64,000 nucleotides of DNA, taken from positions 82,028,001-82,092,000 of the forward strand of contig NC_072895.1 of assembly GCF_027943255.1 (NCBI RefSeq), given 5' to 3'. Source of the stretch: Anastrepha obliqua. Taxonomy: Eukaryota; Arthropoda; Insecta; Diptera; Tephritidae. Position numbers and translations under genes: made by a program. The notes below the pieces were generated by a model, which made no database searches, was not told the origin of the DNA, and saw only the letters and a list, made by a program, of their open reading frames with translations. How positions within the stretch are numbered: position 1 is the first letter of the stretch; each line of letters starts with the position of its first letter. This document shows positions 21,881 through 32,920 of the stretch, in pieces.

Positions 21881-22976
21881 ACCAAAGATTCCTTCTATGA
21901 GCGCTTGGAGCGTTCCTATGAGCGTTGTCCCTACCACGACATAAAAATCGTGCTTGGCGACTTCAATGCCAGGGTGGGCAAGGAGGAAATTTTTGGTCCC
22001 ACAGTCGGAAAATTCAGCCTGCACAACGAATTATCCGGTAACGGACAGAGGCTGATCGACTTCGCCGTGGCCCGAAACATGGTAGTCTGCAGCACCAGAT
22101 TCCAGTATAAAAAGATACAACAAGCCACCTGGCTGTCTCCTGATCGAAAATCGCGAAACCAGATCGATCATGTTGAGATAGATGAAGACACGCTTCTAGT
22201 GTATTAGATGTACGTACGATCCGAAGACCCAACATCAACTCCGATCACTACCTTGTTGCAGCCAAACTGCGCTCACGCCTCTGTGCAGCAAAAAACGTAC
22301 ATCCACCTACGCAAAGAAAGTTCGACATCGGAAAGCTGCAATCACAACAGACAGCCAGAAGATTCGCCACTCGACTCTCACTCCTGCTCTCAGAGAGTAA
22401 TGCCCAACAAACAGGCATGCACGAACAATGGAGCAACATTTCTTCGAGCCACAGAACTTAATTGCTCAGACACAATATTTTATAAGAGCGTTCAATTGTT
22501 GGCGTATGTCGATGATATTGACATCATAGGCCTTAACAACCGCGCTGTTAGTTCTGCCTTCTTCAAACTGGATAAAGAGGCAAAGCGAATGGGTCTGGTG
22601 GTGAATGAGGACAAAACGAAGTACCTCCTGCCATCAAACTAACAGTCGGCGCACTCGCGTATCAGTACCCACGGCACTGTTGACAGTTATAATTTCGAGG
22701 TTGTAAAAGGCTTCGTATATTTAGGAACCAGCATTGACACCGATAACAGTGTCAGCCTGGACTGTGAGCTACTTTGGACTAATTAGGCAAGTGAGTAGTA
22801 AAGTCCTCGCTCGACGAACACAACTAAAACTCTACGAGGCTCTCATCATGCCCATCCTAACGTATGGCGCAGAATCGTGGACGAAGACAACATGTGATGA
22901 AGCGACACTTGGAGAGTTTGAGAGAAAGATTCTGCGGAAGATTTTTGGACCTTTGCACGTTGGCGACGGCGAATAA
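21880..22976 (+). pseudogene. RTE-like LINE, plus-strand copy with internal deletion
   Basis: 21905-22200 encodes apurinic-type endonuclease: DIKIVLGDFNARVGKEE (catalytic Asn), LIDFAVARNMVV and NQIDHVEID. The sequence continues through a degenerate linker to 22440. It then jumps to reverse transcriptase: LLAYVDDIDIIG with the YVDD catalytic pair (near 22505), FFKLDKEAKRMGLVVNEDKTKYL, then (another frame) LTQLKLYEALIMPILTYGAESW and ERKILRKIFGPLHVGDGE, stopping at 22974. RT fingers and most of the palm are deleted between about 22440 and 22480. It is 5'-truncated and 3'-truncated, lacking the RLRWLGHV block. Same family as the minus-strand copies. Confidence 0.8.
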
Positions 22977-23413
22977 CGCAAGCGATGCATACACGCGTCT
23001 TGCATACACTCTAATAATCCTCTGCGCAGATTGTATCAGGTCACGTAATGTTTGGCGAGTCTTCCGATTCCATTAAAAGTCCCTTTACCATCTCCCAAAG
23101 CAGAAAAGATGGATTTCTTTGAAATGTAAATGAAGCTATTTTTTACTAATATAGATCGATTCGATTTTTCAGATATAATTTTATGGTGGTCGTTTTTTAA
23201 TCAGTCAATCGAGCTCATCAACATATTCGAAAAGAGAAGAAATTCTAAATTCTTCCTGTTTTAGTGGAAAAATAATTTAAAGCAATTAAAACAAACGAAC
23301 AATTCATTAGACCTCTTTTCCCGGATGTAATGGTGTCTCAACAATGGCTTACGGATTATCAGCGGGAATTGAGTCATGCCTTTGAAAATAAATTTTAACA
23401 ATTTGGATCATAC
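22977..23413. other. Spacer, no gene seen
   Basis: AT-rich spacer between the RTE copy and the mariner derivative. No motif was recognised. Confidence 0.4.
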
Positions 23414-23415
23414 TA

Positions 23416-24216
23416 CAGGGTTTGATTGAAAAGTAATGAGCTTTCCCGCGTGGAGCGTCTGCCAAGCTATAAACCGAATCGGCTGGTGGGGGAAAATGAT
23501 CGTTTGACATTCCCCTTCCACTAGAAACCGGTCCCAGTTCGCTGGCAACAGCGGAGCGGTCAACTCGCTCCGCGCGTGAAAGCTGTTTTAAAAGTGTGTT
23601 TGGATTTTGCAGTGGCGAAAATGCAGCGATCGTAAGAGCAAAGTTACTCGATAAAATTTTGCGTAAAGCTAAACAAAACGAGTACCGAAACCATTGAGCT
23701 ACTCAAGGAGGCTTACGGGAACTAATCTCTGTCCAGTGCCCAGGTAAAACGGTGGCCAATCGCCACGACCCAAGAAGGCGCGCATGTCGAAATCCAAGGT
23801 CAAAACCATGCTGATCATCTTTTCCGACTCTCGAGGCATCGTCCACAAGGAGTTTGTACCTCCAGGAAGCACTGTTAACGCGGCATTTTACAAAGAAGTG
23901 CTCCTTGGGCTGAAAAACCGCGTCGCCCGGGTTCAGCCCGACCTCGTCAACAATTGGACCCTTCATCACGACAATGCGCCGCGCTGAAGGGGAGGCGTTT
24001 CGACTCCATCGAGGCGATCCAAAAAACTGTGACAGCCGAATTGAACGCGATTCCGGCGGATGAGTTTAAAAAATGTTTCCTGCAGTGGAGGGACCGCTAC
24101 CAGTGGTGTATTGACGCTCAAGGGTCCTATTTTGAAGAATATTAGTTATATAAGCCAAAAGGTTTAATAAAACTGCTTATAAAAAATAAGGCTCATTACT
24201 TTTCAATCAAACCCTG
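23416..24216 (+). mobile_element. Deletion-derivative mariner with perfect ends
   Basis: The first 27 bases (CAGGGTTTGATTGAAAAGTA and on to ATGAGC) are repeated inverted at the end (24191-24216). TA duplicates flank it (23414-23415, 24217-24218). The 801-bp element keeps both ends and parts of the transposase gene, so it could have been mobilised in trans. The clean 24-26 bp match between the ends suggests a fairly recent insertion relative to most relics here. Confidence 0.88.
23630..24145 (+). pseudogene. Mariner transposase with deleted N-terminus and third catalytic site
   Basis: The coding remnant starts with TKTSTETIELLKEAYGN (near 23670) and SLSSAQVKRW, then jumps past the second HTH and the first catalytic Asp to RMSKSKVKTMLIIFSDSRGIVHKEF (about 23780), PPGSTVNAAFYKEVL and NNWTLHHDNAP with the second Asp (near 23975). 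A second deletion removes the YSPDLAPCDF segment with the third Asp; the frame changes and resumes at LKGRRFDSIEAIQKTV, ending WCIDAQGSYFEEY with a stop at 24145. Two of three catalytic residues are therefore missing. Confidence 0.82.
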
Positions 24217-24218
24217 TA

Positions 24219-25735
24219 AACTTTCGAGACCATAGTACTTTGATTCGACTTGATTCATAATCAGAGTGCATGACAGCTAGGAGTTTATAGCAAAGAAATA
24301 AAGCAGCGAAAAGCTGAAGTAATGGCATTTATAAATGAGATAAACAAAAGCTCTCGTAAATCCTTCGCATTAGCTAACCAGGAATAAAAACTAAAGGAGT
24401 GCATATTGAAACCTCTTTATATACATACATATATTCTGATCAACACACAAACTTACCTTAACTTGAATTATGTTCTATTTACCTGGCCAAAAGAGCCAAT
24501 ACATATTTTGATGGAGAAAGATATATGTACACATTTTTTACTGGCTGTTGTCCATGGTTAATATTATATAACCAAAGGTTATGGTTGCTATAAAAATTAA
24601 AGATTATTAAATTATGAAGTGTGTGCAATCACATCTATGCACATACAAGTATACATACATACTTACATATGTATACACATGCGCAAATGTATCTTTATGT
24701 CTCGGGCAAATGCGATTTGGGCTATGATGCACCTCCACAAGTGATAATGTGTTCCATTTTCGCTCAAATCTGCGCACACACACGCACTCACATTCATGCA
24801 CACACGTTCACGTACATATTGGTACGTGTTCTTCCACCCATCTCCATTTCCATCATATTTGCACAAAGCCAGCAGTTACTGAGCAAAAAAAGTAGGAATG
24901 TCGGCCACAACATCGCTGCCAACACTGCGGGCTTTGGGGTTTTGCTGCTGCTGCTGCTGCATTAAACCAAAATCGATTTCCTCTCCAAGTGTGTGTTCCA
25001 CGTACAACAGCAACAATAGTAACAGCACGGATGTTAGTCCTTCCATTACCCACCGCATGACCCAAGCATGGGTACTCGTGCATTGGCCCGAAAGCGAACT
25101 GGAGTGTATCTGCTTCGAATGCAAATTTGCTTAAGTAACAATAAAATTTCATAAATTTGAAGTTTGCTCAATTTGGTAAACATTTTGTCGTCCTAGCTAT
25201 GTACCCTTTAGGGAAATCTATTGGTGCCATTCAATTAAATAGCGTTGAATAAATTGCGTGGCCTCGCGTTACTATGCGAGTGAAGTATGAATAGAAAGTG
25301 GAAAAGAGCAGGATTCTGAAATAGTATCGGATCTGGAAGATTATTTTACAAGTGGACTTAAATCCTTGGCGTTTTCGTGACACAATTTCATCCCAGTTTC
25401 AACTTTTCAAACTGACGAATTCTAAGAAAATCTAATCCAGGCGTGACTAATTAATTTGTACTCTCTTTAAAGCGAGAATAGGATTAGGGGAGACGCTTGG
25501 CTTCAGCCGCTACAAGAAGGTCCTAGCATTATTTCAAAATGTATTTTTTATTCCTTCAAAATGTATTTTATTTTCTTTTCATTTTATTTCTTTATTATTA
25601 AGTCTATGGCTACAAAACGTTGCAGACTAGAAGTATCTCCTACTCAAATATGAACGAGACGTTATCAATAAAACGGTCCGCGGATAACATATGGCAAAAA
25701 TAAATTTTTTGTTTTTTGGTAGGACTGTTATAAGC
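24219..25735. other. Intergenic DNA with a (CTG)5 tract
   Basis: CATACATAC-type repeats (24420, 24650) and CACACACGCAC runs (24775-24810) occur. A short (GCTGCT)n tract lies at 24943-24960, next to overlapping short open frames on both strands (24853-25150). These have no recognised domain, and I see no splice-site support for an exon. Confidence 0.4.
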
Positions 25736-25739
25736 TTAC

Positions 25740-25985
25740 ATGGCAAATTTCAGCGTGATATATCACATAGTTTGTTTTCTGTGCTACTGTAAACAAGTCA
25801 AGCTCGAGTGTGTTGCCCCGATCCTTGGTTGATTCCTTCCAGTTGTTCAGCTTGAGTTTCTCCATGTCGTCTTCTAGTTCGTTAATCCATCTTGATTTTG
25901 TTCTGCCTCTTGATTTGGTTGCAAATGTTTTAGCGTCAATTATTTTTAATTGAGCTTTCGTGGAGGCCACTCTTATGGTATGACC
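25740..25985 (-). pseudogene. LINE C-terminal fragment (second RTE-like family)
   Basis: Minus strand reads RGRTKSRWINELEDDMEKL, LNNWKESTKDRG, the form of the post-RT ending (GRP..RW.DE...DL..LGV.NW...A.DR..W) of RTE-like LINEs. About 80 residues remain before decay. It is not the same family as the RLRWLGHV copies. Confidence 0.55.
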
Positions 25986-26109
25986 TGGTCATTCTCGAGT
26001 GTTTGACCATATGGGTTCGAATTACCGCGTCGCAGCAATGATTTTTTCGGTCGAATTACCGAGTTCGTAAAAATGTATATATATATGTATTCAAAATATA
26101 AAGAGATTT

Positions 26110-26178
26110 TGTAACTTTGAATTAAGGAGAGGTTCAAAATATCGCAGGTTTGAATTAACGAGAGTCGACTGTATATAC
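26110..26178. repeat. Solo pogo/Tigger-like terminal repeat
   Basis: The stretch ends with GAATTAACGAGAGTCGACTGTA. Reversed, this gives TACAGTCGACTCTCGTTAATTC, the well-known form of Tigger/pogo ends (CAGTCGACTCTCGTTAA). Related GAATTAC/GAATTA units occur at 26015, 26050 and 26120. No partner end was found upstream; the LINE fragment at 25740 may have replaced it. Confidence 0.55.
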
Positions 26179-26344
26179 CTGTCCTTGTGAGAAGTGATTG
26201 TTACAATTTTTGTTTTGCGGCAGGTATTGTGCATTTTCTCCGTTTAAAAAACAACTCTAAAAATGTGTTAAATGAAAGAAAATGCTCAGTACTGTCAACA
26301 AAAACCATTAACTAAAATCAACGCAAATTTTGAGCTCAATATTA

Positions 26345-26428
26345 TCCCTTAATGGGGTACAAAACTTCTTCTTGTTCTTGTTGATTGGGGCGATAACCGC
26401 TTAAGGGATTTTCGTTGAATTTAACAAA
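26345..26428 (-). pseudogene. RTE-like LINE copy 3, 3' UTR (left of the long-TIR insertion)
   Basis: GGGGCGATAACCGCTTAAGGG and AATTTAACAAAG match the 3' end of the other RTE copies. The homology stops at 26428 and resumes at 29394-29399 with CAAAGCGCTCCAG. Both parts therefore belong to one LINE copy split by a later insertion. Confidence 0.82.
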
Positions 26429-27011
26429 GGGTAAGGCTTTCTCAAGTGGGCTTCAAAATTACCAAAGTGAATATTTTGCGATGAAATTCAGCCAGGACTG
26501 AGTTCTATCATCCAGAAGCACACTCAGAAAATTTTGTTGTAAAATTATAAATAGTTTTTTTTTTATTAACTATCGAAGTTTATTGCAGCACTTGAATAAT
26601 TATCACATTTCTCGTAAAGTAAGTATCCGATTACAACGATTTTTCAACTGCAGACTGATAAAGGATGATATTTTCCAAAAACGTTATTTTTGTTCCGAAA
26701 CTTGATGTTTTGTTTTTGTAAAAATTTTTTTTAATAAACAATTAAAAATTTAACTAATTTCTGCGCCTCTGGGATGAAAATTTTTTAAGGATATTAACAT
26801 AATAAACATCTGTGCATTTATGTATGAAAAAAAAAAATACGTGCAATTCGAAAAGGATTAATTATAATTAATTTTTTTGTGCCAGAATGCGCGCTTCGAC
26901 TTACGCGGACGCGCACGAACACACAAACGGCGACTCGCGGGCGGCTTGCGAAAAACCGTTTTTCGGACACGTCTCAACGCGATATGCTTCCGTAAGATCA
27001 GTTTTGCCGAC
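26429..27011 (+). repeat. Left long terminal inverted repeat
   Basis: Runs from GGTAAGGC to the block GTTTTGCCGAC (27001-27011). Weaker similarity continues about 25 bp further (CATTA-TGGTGT). Near its inner end are GC-rich motifs (GCGCGCTTCGACTTACGCGG at 26889, rich in CG). A degenerate copy of that GC-rich motif (TTGCGCTTTGACTCTCGCGG) recurs at 27077, outside the matched arm. Confidence 0.85.
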
Positions 27012-27463
27012 TTTTCCATTACTGGTGTTATTTGTTTTTAAAGATTGGCCATATAAATAATTTACGTATAACAGAATTTGCGCTTTGACTCTCGCGGAAA
27101 TGCGTAATGGTAATTAAATCAAATGTATTCAAAGGAATGTATAAGCTGTCATGCAAGGTTTCATATATACTTCTTTATTACTAACGTTTATGTTTACATA
27201 TCAGATCTATACATTGTAAGTTCAGTCAGTAAATACCCTTAAAATTTCTCGCTGAAAAACAACAACAATTCACGGACGGACACAAAAAGTGAAAAGATAT
27301 AGAAAGTTATACAGATATCGCATATTCATTTGTTATTTCGAGAAAAAATGAAAATCATTCACGCTTTTTACACTTTTCATGTAGTTTGTTTTTACATAAT
27401 GGGTATAATTTTAGATTGATCGTGGGCTGAAAATACTGTCAGTACTTATCCATTGATCGTAAT

Positions 27464-28692
27464 TCAGATTTTTGAGTTCAGATTTCTTGATACAGCTTCT
27501 GTACCAGGGCAGTCATGGCATTCTAGCAAGAAGCAAACGTCACTTGGACTTTCACATACTATGCGGCTAAAATAATCTCGATAGTGCAGTGGATTTTCTG
27601 TGTTATTGATAAATTTATTCAATCCAACAAATTTGAGACGAATATTTTGGTGAGTTTTACACACACACACATTGTGGGTGTGTTTTGCACCAACAAAAAT
27701 ACACTCTTGGGGGCGCAATTTTTTAAATTTTGAAAGTGATATTTGAATTCCTGGAAATTTCTCTTGGAATTCTCTATGGATGTTTTCGATTTTATCTGAT
27801 AATAATCTTCTCTGTTCACGATGGCCAGCTCCTATATTTGTTACTGTTTTATATTGTTTAACACCTGCAGTCATGCGACTTACTTCATCAGACCGATAAA
27901 AATTCTGAACAGCTTCAATTATATTTGGATCGATTGGGCGACCTTTTTTTCTCTCTGGTTGCGATCCAATGCCTTTCGATTTCCGAAGTTTTTTAGCTGC
28001 AGCGGCCATTCGTCGAGACACATGAAAATATTCACGAATTTTTTTAATCGTCGATGAGTCTGGGATGAAAGTGAGCACATGTATTTTATCTGTACGATTG
28101 TTTTTACTATTAAGCAATACCAGCAATTCTTCAAGGTTTTTGTCAAATCCTCCGATTTCAGAATTTCTAGAAAGACGCGCACTACAGTCAGTCCCTTTTT
28201 TCAACTCATCAACGCTCGCAGCTAATTTTACTTTTTCTTTGTTTGTTGGACAAGAGACTCGGCGAATTTTTACCGGGCTCGCGCCAAATTTTTCTAGTAA
28301 ATTATTGATATTATCAATTTTTATTTCGTTATCAGCAGCCGCACAAGTGAAATTAGGATCTTCTTGTTCATTATCTTCAGTAGTAATAATTTCGTTAGGG
28401 AAATTTTCAACGGGATTCGGAGGATCATTTTTGAAAGCTAGGCCAACCTGTAAATGATGCATTTATAATTATAAGTACACTTAATACGGTATTTTATTAA
28501 GTATGTGGAACATACAATAGGGGAGACGTGAACTTTACCTTGGTATAAAGACGTCCTGCAAGAACGGCACACAAATTGTCCAGCTATTTCGCTAAATTTC
28601 ACATTTTGGTCACTTATTCGGACTAGATTTGTGTAAACACGACTATGGTTTTGTTTTCCGAAAGGGTTACAACAACGATTTGCATGTGGCAT
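27464..28692 (-). pseudogene. Two-exon gene of the long-TIR element, C-terminally truncated
   Basis: Exon 1 starts at the ATG at 28692-28690 (MPHANRCCNPFGK) and carries CC...H and VCRSC, a likely zinc-binding N-terminus. A donor AAG|GTAAAG lies after 28539. An acceptor CTAG|CTTTC with exon 2 starting at 28437 keeps the frame, giving a 101-bp intron and about 375 residues. Exon 2 has an acidic linker, a basic SRRMAAAAKKLRKSKG helix, GRPIDPNIIEAVQNFY, a KFKKLRP segment, GAKHTHNVCVCKTHQNIRLKF and LLECHDCPG. The reading stops at 27464. In the next frame NYDQWISTD follows, which usually continues such proteins, so a frameshift plus deletion removed the presumed DDE domain. I associate the CCNPF / CVCxxHQN architecture with transposon-derived proteins repeated in insect and cnidarian genomes, without a certain superfamily name. 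Confidence 0.65.
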
Positions 28693-28818
28693 TATATTAG
28701 TCTATACTTAGTTTTGTACACATTAACGTACGCGATTTACATCATATCACAGTTTTTATTATCACCGAAACACATCACCACAGCAGTCGGAAGGAGACTA
28801 GACACAACTAATGACAAT

Positions 28819-29393
28819 GTCGGCAAAACTGATCTTACGGAAGCATATCGCGTTGAGACGTGTCCGAAAAACGGTTTTTCGCAAGCCGCCCGCGAGTCGC
28901 CGTTTGTGTGTTCGTGCGCGTCCGCGTAAGTCGAAGCGCGCATTCTGGCACAAAAAAATTAATTATAATTAATCCTTTTCGAATTGCACGCATTTTTTTT
29001 TCATACATAAATGCACAGATGTTTATTACGTTAATATCCTTAAAAAATTTTCATCCCAGAGGCGCAGAAATTAGTTAAATTTTTAATTGTTTATTAAAAA
29101 AAATTTTTACAAAAACAAAACATCAAGTTTCGGAACAAAAATAACGTTTTTGGAAAATATCATCCTTTATCAGTCTGCAGTTGAAAAATCGTTGTAATCG
29201 GGTACTTACTTTACGAGAAATGTGATAATTATTCAAGCGCTGCAATAAACTTCGATAGTTAATAAAAAAAAAAACTATTTATAATTTTACAACAAAATTT
29301 TCTGAGTGTGCTTCTGGATGATAGAACTCAGTCCTGGCTGAATTTCATCGCAAAATATTCACTTTGGTAATTTTGATGCCCACTTGAGAAAGC
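28819..29393 (-). repeat. Right long terminal inverted repeat
   Basis: Inverted copy of 26429-27011. Differences seen by eye are few: ACGTGCAA against ACGCATGC-type changes at 26840/28990, TATCCG/TATCGGG at 26625/29205, and length variation in the T-run. The near identity of the arms implies a young element or ongoing gene conversion. Confidence 0.85.
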
Positions 29394-31510
29394 CTTACCC
29401 AAAGCGCTCCAGACGTTTTTTTCTCGTGCTAACTGCCGCCAATTGGACACACCAAATGAAGTCAAGCCCTTTTCCATCTGATCTTTCCAACGCAGTGGAG
29501 TCCTTCCTCTTCCTCTGCTACCATCAACTGGTACCGCATTGAATACTTTCAGAGCCGGAGCGTTTGTATCCATTCGGACGACATGACCCAGCCAAGGTAG
29601 CCGCTCCATCTTTATTCGCTGGGCTACGTCTATGTCGTCGTAAAGCTCATACAGCTCATCGTTCCATCGCTTGCGATATTCGCCGTTGCCAACGTGCAAA
29701 GGTCCAAAAATCTTTCTCTCAAACTTTCCAAGCGTCGCTTCATCAGATGTTGTCATTGTCCACGCTTCTGCGCCATACGTTAGGACGGGCATGATGAGAG
29801 CCTTGTAGAGTGTTAGTTTTGGCCGTCGAGAGATGACTTTACTATTTATTTGCCTACTTAGTCCAAAGTAGCACTTGTTGGCAAGGGAGATTCTACGTTG
29901 GATTTCAAGGGTGACATTGTTATCGAAGAGGTCCTTCTCAATTCTCACGGCGCGGCTGCTGGTAAGCAACGTCATCTTGCACAGCCGTATTAGTTTTGTG
30001 GGGACACCAAATTCAGACATAGGGGCATACAGGAAACTCCTTTTCGTACTGTCGAATGTAGCTTCGAAATCGGCGAAAAGATGGTGTGTGGCATATTGTA
30101 AATATTTGGTCGATGGTAGACTTTCAAGGTCTAAAGCCACACTGATAAGGTCCAGTCAGTTAGTTGACGGTGGGCTTCAGCCTTTCACACAATACGATCG
30201 CTGGAACGTTATAGGCGGTATTTAGAAAACTAATCCCGCGGTAATTGACACAGATTGTAGGATCGCCCTTCTAATGGATTGAGCAGAGCACACTTATATT
30301 CCAATCGGCAGGCATACTTTCATCCGACTATATTTTGCATAGAAGCTGATGCATGTACCTTATCAGCTCCTCCCTGGCAGCTCAGCCGGCAGTCCGTCGG
30401 CGCTCGCGGCTTTGTTGTTCTTTAACCGCGTTATGGCTATTCTCACCTCGTCATGGTCGGGTAGCGGAACGACAATTCCGTCGTCAACGATTGGGGTATC
30501 GTGATCCTCACATTCTCTGTGACATGCGCAGCTATTACTGTTTAGCAGTTTCGAGAAGTGTTCCCTTTATAATTTAAGATTGCTCTGGATGTCAGTCACC
30601 AGTTTGCCGTCTTTGTTGTTACAGGAAAACACGCCGGTCTTAAAACATTCTGTAAGCCACCGAACTTTCTGGTAGAATTTTCGGGCGTTGTTCCTATTGC
30701 CCAGCATCTCAAGCTCCTCGCACTCACGTATTTCGGCCCCACCTTTTTTCTTTCGGATAATACGTCTCTCTTCCTTTCTTAGCTCTCTGTAGCGATACTA
30801 TATGGCTCGCGTTGCGCCCGATCGGAGCGTGGCGTCCTTTTTATAGGCGGCATCCTTTCTTTCAGCGGCAGCATGACATTCCTCTGTTTTTTCGGGCTCG
30901 CCGGTATCCGATTTCTTCTTCGGCGACAGTACGTAAGGAACAAGAAATGTTGCTCCATTGTTCGTGCATGCCGGTTTGTTGGGCATTACTCTGAGAGCAG
31001 GAGTGAGCGTCGAGTGGCGAATCTTATGGCTGTTTGTTGTGATTGCAGCTTTCCGATGTCGAACTTTATTTGCGTAGGTAGATTTACGTTTTTTGGTTCA
31101 CAGAGGCGTGTGCGCAGTTTGGCTGCAACAAGGTAATACTCCGAATCGATGTTGGGTCCTCGGTTCGTACGTACATCTAATACACTAGAAGCGTGTCTTC
31201 CATCTATCACAACATGATCGATCTGGTTTCGCGATTTTCAATCAGGAGACAGCCACTTGGCTCGTTGTATCTTTTTATACTGGAATCTGGTGCTTCAGAC
31301 TACCATGTTTTGGGCCCCGGCGAAGTCGATCAGCCGCTGTCCGTTACCGGATATTTCGTTGTGCAGGCTGAATTTTTCAACTGTGGGACCAAAAGTTCTC
31401 TCCTTGCCCACCCTGGCGTTGAAGTCGCCAAGCACGATTTTTATGTCGTGGCAGGGCAGCGCTCATAGGAACGTTCCAAGCGCTCATAGAAGGAATCTTT
31501 GGTCGATCAA
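29394..31510 (-). pseudogene. RTE-like LINE copy 3, endonuclease to RT C-terminus
   Basis: This is the longest RTE copy. On the minus strand, 31510-31200 encodes endonuclease (LGDFNARVGKE equivalent, LIDFAG, NQIDHV), then DGRHASSVLDVRTNRGPNIDSEYYLVAAKLR (31200-31110) with the conserved SD(H/Y) site as SEYY. The linker follows with RKEERRIIRKKK and ECEELEMLGNRNNARKFYQKV (30780-30660). RT is degenerate around 30600-30150. An open frame from 30140 to 29328 contains LFADFEATFDSTKR, IRLCKMTL, a deletion over the YVDD region, then LYKALIMPVLTYGAEAWTM, RWLGHVVRMDTNA and RWKDQMEKGL...VWSALG. The last residues of that frame run into the inserted element. Confidence 0.8.
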
Positions 31511-31894
31511 ACTTCACGATGCTAAAAATGTGAGCAATATATAAAATTTGTTGTTTGTTTATATAAAATGTATGACAATTACAATGCTAAAGAAAAGAAG
31601 TCAAAATATTGCGATGCTAATTAAGTGCGCGCCGCCATATATTATATTTTAAATAATTCGATTTTTTTTTTCATAGATATACAGCAAAATACTCAAATTA
31701 AGGTCACGTGAGTGCAATGCACGCTTTGGTTTTTCTTAATAAATTTATATTTTGAGAGGGTCGTGGGTCTATACCTACTTATTGGAAGTCCATTGCCCAG
31801 AGTGATATATTCAAATTGAACCCTCTTGAGCTTCAATATATATTGTTTTACGACGGCATTTACGCTGCGTATTTACAACTGAGCCGGAGTTGCC
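31511..31894. other. AT-rich spacer
   Basis: No feature recognised apart from poly-T runs. Confidence 0.4.
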
Positions 31895-32060
31895 CCAATA
31901 CAAAAAAACAAAAAAAAAAGAAATTGGCGCGCACACTTCTGACAGGTGTTTGGCAGAGCTCCTCCAGCTATTTGTGGTGTACGTCTTGATGTTGCTCCAC
32001 AAATGGAGGGACTTAAAGTTTTAAGACGACTTCGAACAGCAAACGGTTTTTATGAGGATC
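31895..32060 (-). mobile_element. SINE copy 1, 5'-truncated, minus strand
   Basis: Reversed, it reads CTCATAAAAACCGTTTG, TCGTCTTAAAACTTTAAGTCCC, CTCCATTTGTGGAGCAACATC, AAGACGTACACCACAAATAG, GGAGGAGCTCTGCCAA and GCGCGCCAATTTC, then a T-rich tail. This body matches the 37590-37745 copy, with the tRNA-like head missing. Confidence 0.75.
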
Positions 32061-32920
32061 ATTTTGATGCCTGGGAGTTCTATACTATATTTTAATAATT
32101 TCCATTCGCTCGGGAAGCGTGAGCTTTGTTGAATATTTTAACAGCTGGATGTTATTGTTCACGTCCGCAACTGCAGAACTGCTGTGCCTGATAATAAAAT
32201 ATATTCTATGACAATTAGTTCTAAGAAGTTGCTGCGAACTAACCTTACTTTTAATTATTCCGTATATTTCCTGCTGGGCATAAATATCCCGTCGAAATAC
32301 AAGTTGTCAGGTCGAGCTGAGCAACATGTTGAACAAATTCACCTAATGAAGTAGGGCAAGCGCAGTTAGGCGACAGTCGACCATGAAGCTTATGATACAC
32401 CAGTTGAAAGTAGCGGGGAAAGGAAGTGGTTTATTAAAATTCAAAATTGCTCCCTAACGTGCGATATACGATCCGGTTGTGTGGCATTGACTGGCTACTT
32501 CTGCCACATCACTCCTGGTACAACTATTTACAATTGAGTCAACTGAAGTAGGCTTACAACAGTTTTGAGGATTTGCTTAGTTACTCACCGACTCTAGCAT
32601 TACTTGCTTCGCTGACATACGCACACTTTTGTGTAGATATAAAGTAGAAATATGCCTGGATGTTTGGTATTTTCAGTGACTAAGTTTGTGGACGTCTACG
32701 TTTAATGTTGAGCCTCCACATGTTAGCCACTTGTAAAATGCAATTAAATAAATTCTGATGTGCATTGGGTACTGTTTATAACTACAACGTGATTTCAAAT
32801 GTTTACCACCACTTAACGCTTTAGGGTTAAGCATTGCACTGAGAGTAATTTGTTTCTTCTGATTTTATGAGGAACTAAATTTTTTCCACCTTGAATTTTT
32901 AACATTTCATTTGATGCGCT
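32061..32920. other. Unassigned spacer
   Basis: No coding homology, TIR or tandem repeat recognised. Confidence 0.4.

Larger units (their letters stand above)
26429..29393 (-). mobile_element. Long-TIR DNA transposon inserted in an RTE LINE
   Basis: The element begins GGTAAGGCTTTCTCAAGTGGG and ends with the inverse (CCCACTTGAGAAAGCCTTACC). Terminal inverted repeats run for about 580 bp, with an estimated 97-98 per cent identity by eye. CAAAG precedes it (26424-26428) and follows it, and deleting one copy restores the LINE reading AACAAAGCGC, so CAAAG is a likely 5-bp target duplication; a 3-bp AAA reading is also possible. Between the arms lies a two-exon minus-strand gene that lost its catalytic part. 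Superfamily not identified. The very long arms resemble foldback-type organisation, but the arms are not internally tandem. Confidence 0.8.

Noticed and set aside
24853..25152. Host exon with a polyglutamine or poly-alanine tract
   Set aside because: Open frames overlap on both strands around a short CTG repeat, with no domain and no splice support.
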